NCBI GenBank assembly: GCA_021793115.1
Contig: JAJYTJ010000097.1
Span: forward strand, 1-14,191
Reading direction: 5' to 3'
Source of the DNA: Actinomycetes bacterium
GTDB taxonomy: Bacteria; Actinomycetota; Actinomycetes; Actinomycetales; Cellulomonadaceae
DNA: 14,191 bases
Positions 12,514-14,191 of the stretch are shown here, one piece after another; position 1 is the first letter of the stretch; every line of letters begins with the position of its first letter. A model generated the notes under the pieces. The model was given only the letters and a program-made list of their open reading frames with translations. It searched no databases and was not told the origin of the DNA. The position numbers and the translations under genes were made by a program.

Positions 12514-14191
12514 TCACTCCTCGGCGAGCGCCGCCACCGGGGAGGTGCGCACGGCCGAGCGGGCCGGCACCACCGACGCGAGCAGGCCCGCGCCGAGGGC
12601 GATGACGACCACCAGGCCGAGGTCGCGCCACGGCACCGCGGGGACGAAGCCCCCGACCTGCCCGAGCACGGTGGCCGCCCCCGCCCAGCCGTACACCAGG
12701 CCGAGCACGATGCCGAGCACGGCGCCGACGCCCGCGATGAGCAGGCCCTCGACCGCGAGCGCGCCCCGCAGCCCGCCGCGCGTCAGGCCGATCGCCCGCA
12801 GCGTCGCCGACTCGCGGCGCCGCTCGATGACCGACAGCGACAGCGTGTTCGTCACGCCCAGGAGCGCGATGAGCACCGCGACGCCGAGCAGCCCGACCAC
12901 CACGGCCAGCATGACGTTGATCACCCGGTCGTACTGGGCGCGCGACGTCGCGGGCCCGGCGGCCTGCAGCGCGGCCGTGCCGAGGGCATCCTGGACCGCG
13001 CGCAGGGCCGCGACCGGGTCGGCGCCCGGGGTGAGCGAGACGAAGAGCGCGTCCGCCGGGGCCGCGGGGGCCAGCCGGTCCATCGTCGCGGGCGTGACCA
13101 GCCCCGTCGTGAGCCCGTCGATCGGGGTGTGGTCCAGCGTGACGGCGGTGCCGGTGGGGCTGCCGGACCCGTCGACCGGTCGCACGGTCACCGGCCCGGG
13201 CGCGACCCTGAGCCAGGAGGGCACCAGGACGCTGCGGTCGGACAGCGCCGCCGCGGCGGACGCGTCGCGGAGCACCTGCGCCGCGTCGGTGACGGACAGG
13301 GCGCGGACGGTGACCGGGATCGGCTCGCCCTTGTCGTTCGTCACGGCCAGCGTCGCCGACCGAAGCGTGGCGACGTGCCGGACGCCGTCGATGGCCGCGA
13401 CCTTCGTCGCCAGCCCTGTCGGCAGCGCGGGCGCCCGTCCGGCGGCGTCGTACGTCGTGGGGGTGATCTCGATGTCCACCGGGTAGTGGTTGTCGAGCGT
13501 GTGGTTGAGCGACGCGCGCGCGCTCGCGGCGCCCGTGCTCATCATGACGACGAGCGTCACGCCGATGAGCAGCGCGGTGCTCGTCGCGGCCGTCCGGCGC
13601 GGGTTGCGGACCGTGTTGGCGGCGGCCAGCCGGGGCACCGGGCCGAGCCGGCCCAGCCCACGCTCGAGCGCGCCGAGCACGGGCGGCACCCAGAACACGG
13701 CCGAGAGCAGCAGCCCGACGAAGGAGACCGTGCCGCCCAGCACGCCGAGCCCCAGCGCGGCGAGCGGGCTGTGCGACGAGCGCAGGCCGAACGCCACCCC
13801 GCCGCCCAGCACCAGCAGGCCGAGCACCACCAGGACCGCCGAGACCGCAAGCCGGGCCCGGCCGGCGCCGTCGCCGGCGCGCGGCGCGTCGAGCGGGCGC
13901 AGCGCCTCGATGGCGGTGACGCGCGTGGCCGCGCGCGCCGGGACGAGCGAGGCGAGCACGGTGACGAGCGTGCCGACGACGAGCGGCACGACCACCGACT
14001 GCCACGAGAGGTGCACCGACGAGGGGAGCGGCGCCGTGACCGAGGTGTGGCGCAGCACCGACAGCGTCGCCTGGGCCAGGCCGGCCCCGGCGAGGATCCC
14101 CGTCACGGACGAGGTGACGCCGAGGAGCGTCGCCTCGACGAGCACCGACCGGCGCAGCTGCGAGCGCCGCGCGCCGACCGCGCGCAGATCG
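12514..14191 (-). CDS. FtsX/MacB-type ABC transporter permease, 5' end beyond the window
   Basis: The frame is open to the right edge; 558 complete codons are visible and the true start lies outside. The visible part begins in the cytoplasmic motif DLRAVGARRSQLRRSVLVEAT, the end of a first FtsX domain, with membrane helices near 28-50 and 68-90. A middle pair of helices follows (SAVLVVLGLLVLGGGVAFGL and the LGVLGG...FW stretch). Then comes NTVRNPRRTAATSTALLIGVTL, the start of the second unit, with a large outside domain of about 230 residues. The last three helices flank ERRRESATLRAIGLTRG, a second copy of the FtsX motif, and the protein ends VPARSAVRTSPVAALAEE. This two-copy layout is usual for fused permeases of about 800-850 residues that act in lipoprotein, peptide or antibiotic export, or in mechanotransmission. 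The partner ATPase is probably encoded just upstream, off the window. The substrate cannot be told. Confidence 0.9.
   Translation of the reverse strand, partial: DLRAVGARRSQLRRSVLVEATLLGVTSSVTGILAGAGLAQATLSVLRHTSVTAPLPSSVHLSWQSVVVPLVVGTLVTVLASLVPARAATRVTAIEALRPLDAPRAGDGAGRARLAVSAVLVVLGLLVLGGGVAFGLRSSHSPLAALGLGVLGGTVSFVGLLLSAVFWVPPVLGALERGLGRLGPVPRLAAANTVRNPRRTAATSTALLIGVTLVVMMSTGAASARASLNHTLDNHYPVDIEITPTTYDAAGRAPALPTGLATKVAAIDGVRHVATLRSATLAVTNDKGEPIPVTVRALSVTDAAQVLRDASAAAALSDRSVLVPSWLRVAPGPVTVRPVDGSGSPTGTAVTLDHTPIDGLTTGLVTPATMDRLAPAAPADALFVSLTPGADPVAALRAVQDALGTAALQAAGPATSRAQYDRVINVMLAVVVGLLGVAVLIALLGVTNTLSLSVIERRRESATLRAIGLTRGGLRGALAVEGLLIAGVGAVLGIVLGLVYGWAGAATVLGQVGGFVPAVPWRDLGLVVVIALGAGLLASVVPARSAVRTSPVAALAEE

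Noticed and set aside
8897..13486. A very long open frame (1529 codons) on the plus strand, antisense to the FtsK/EssC-like and FtsX genes
   Set aside because: The translation is almost only Arg, Ser, Pro, Ala, Gly and Thr with no domain or membrane pattern, and it runs across the terminator between two well-supported genes. It is the usual stop-poor shadow of GC-rich codons.
11012..14005. A 997-codon minus-strand frame overlapping the FtsX and FtsK genes
   Set aside because: It runs through both genes in another frame and is Arg/Ala/Gly-rich low-complexity sequence. The FtsX frame has clear membrane helices and two FtsX motifs.

Overview
The window is high-GC DNA from an actinobacterium. 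A WhiB1-type regulator, a PdtaS-type sensor kinase, GTG starts with -10-like hexamers placed directly upstream, and codons rich in G/C at the third position all point there. The sugar operon with TGGGAGCGCTCCCA-type operators recalls cellulose- or cellobiose-using actinomycetes such as Thermobifida, Streptomyces and Cellulomonas-like Micrococcales. The genus is inferred, not proven.

Positions 1-1164 (minus strand) hold most of a Glu/Leu/Phe/Val dehydrogenase whose C-terminus runs off the left edge. Positions 1247-5792 (minus) hold a sugar ABC importer operon, transcribed in the order binding lipoprotein, MalF-type permease, MalG-type permease, LacI-type repressor. No ATPase is encoded with it, as in systems that share a general sugar ATPase. 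The 365-base region 5793-6157 holds a TTGACA-containing promoter firing into the operon and three LacI-type 14-mers. The best 14-mer differs from the published CelR/CebR operator by one base, so a cello-oligosaccharide regulon is the best guess. A 16-bp hairpin lies between the binding-protein gene and the first permease gene and probably lets the binding protein be made in excess.

Positions 6158-7639 (plus) encode a soluble PdtaS-type histidine kinase. It is convergent with whiB1 (7710-7958, minus), and a 19-bp bidirectional terminator hairpin lies between them. This pdtaS/whiB1 pairing is also known from Mycobacterium. Positions 7959-8367 are a non-coding region with a whiB1 promoter candidate, a DosR-like palindrome and a -10 element for a probably leaderless small membrane protein gene (8368-8766).

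Positions 8770-12423 (minus) encode a 1217-residue FtsK/EssC-like protein with two membrane segments and three ATPase modules. The second and third modules have Arg instead of Lys in Walker A. No WXG100 or other type VII secretion partner lies in the window. After a terminator hairpin, positions 12514-14191 (minus) hold most of an FtsX/MacB-type ABC transporter permease cut by the right edge.

Most of the window is ordinary chromosomal content. The most distinctive points are the three-operator promoter of the sugar operon, the intercistronic hairpin, the orphan EssC-like protein with degenerate second and third ATPase modules, and the regulatory palindromes upstream of the small membrane protein gene. 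I found no CRISPR array, insertion sequence, tRNA or rRNA gene.
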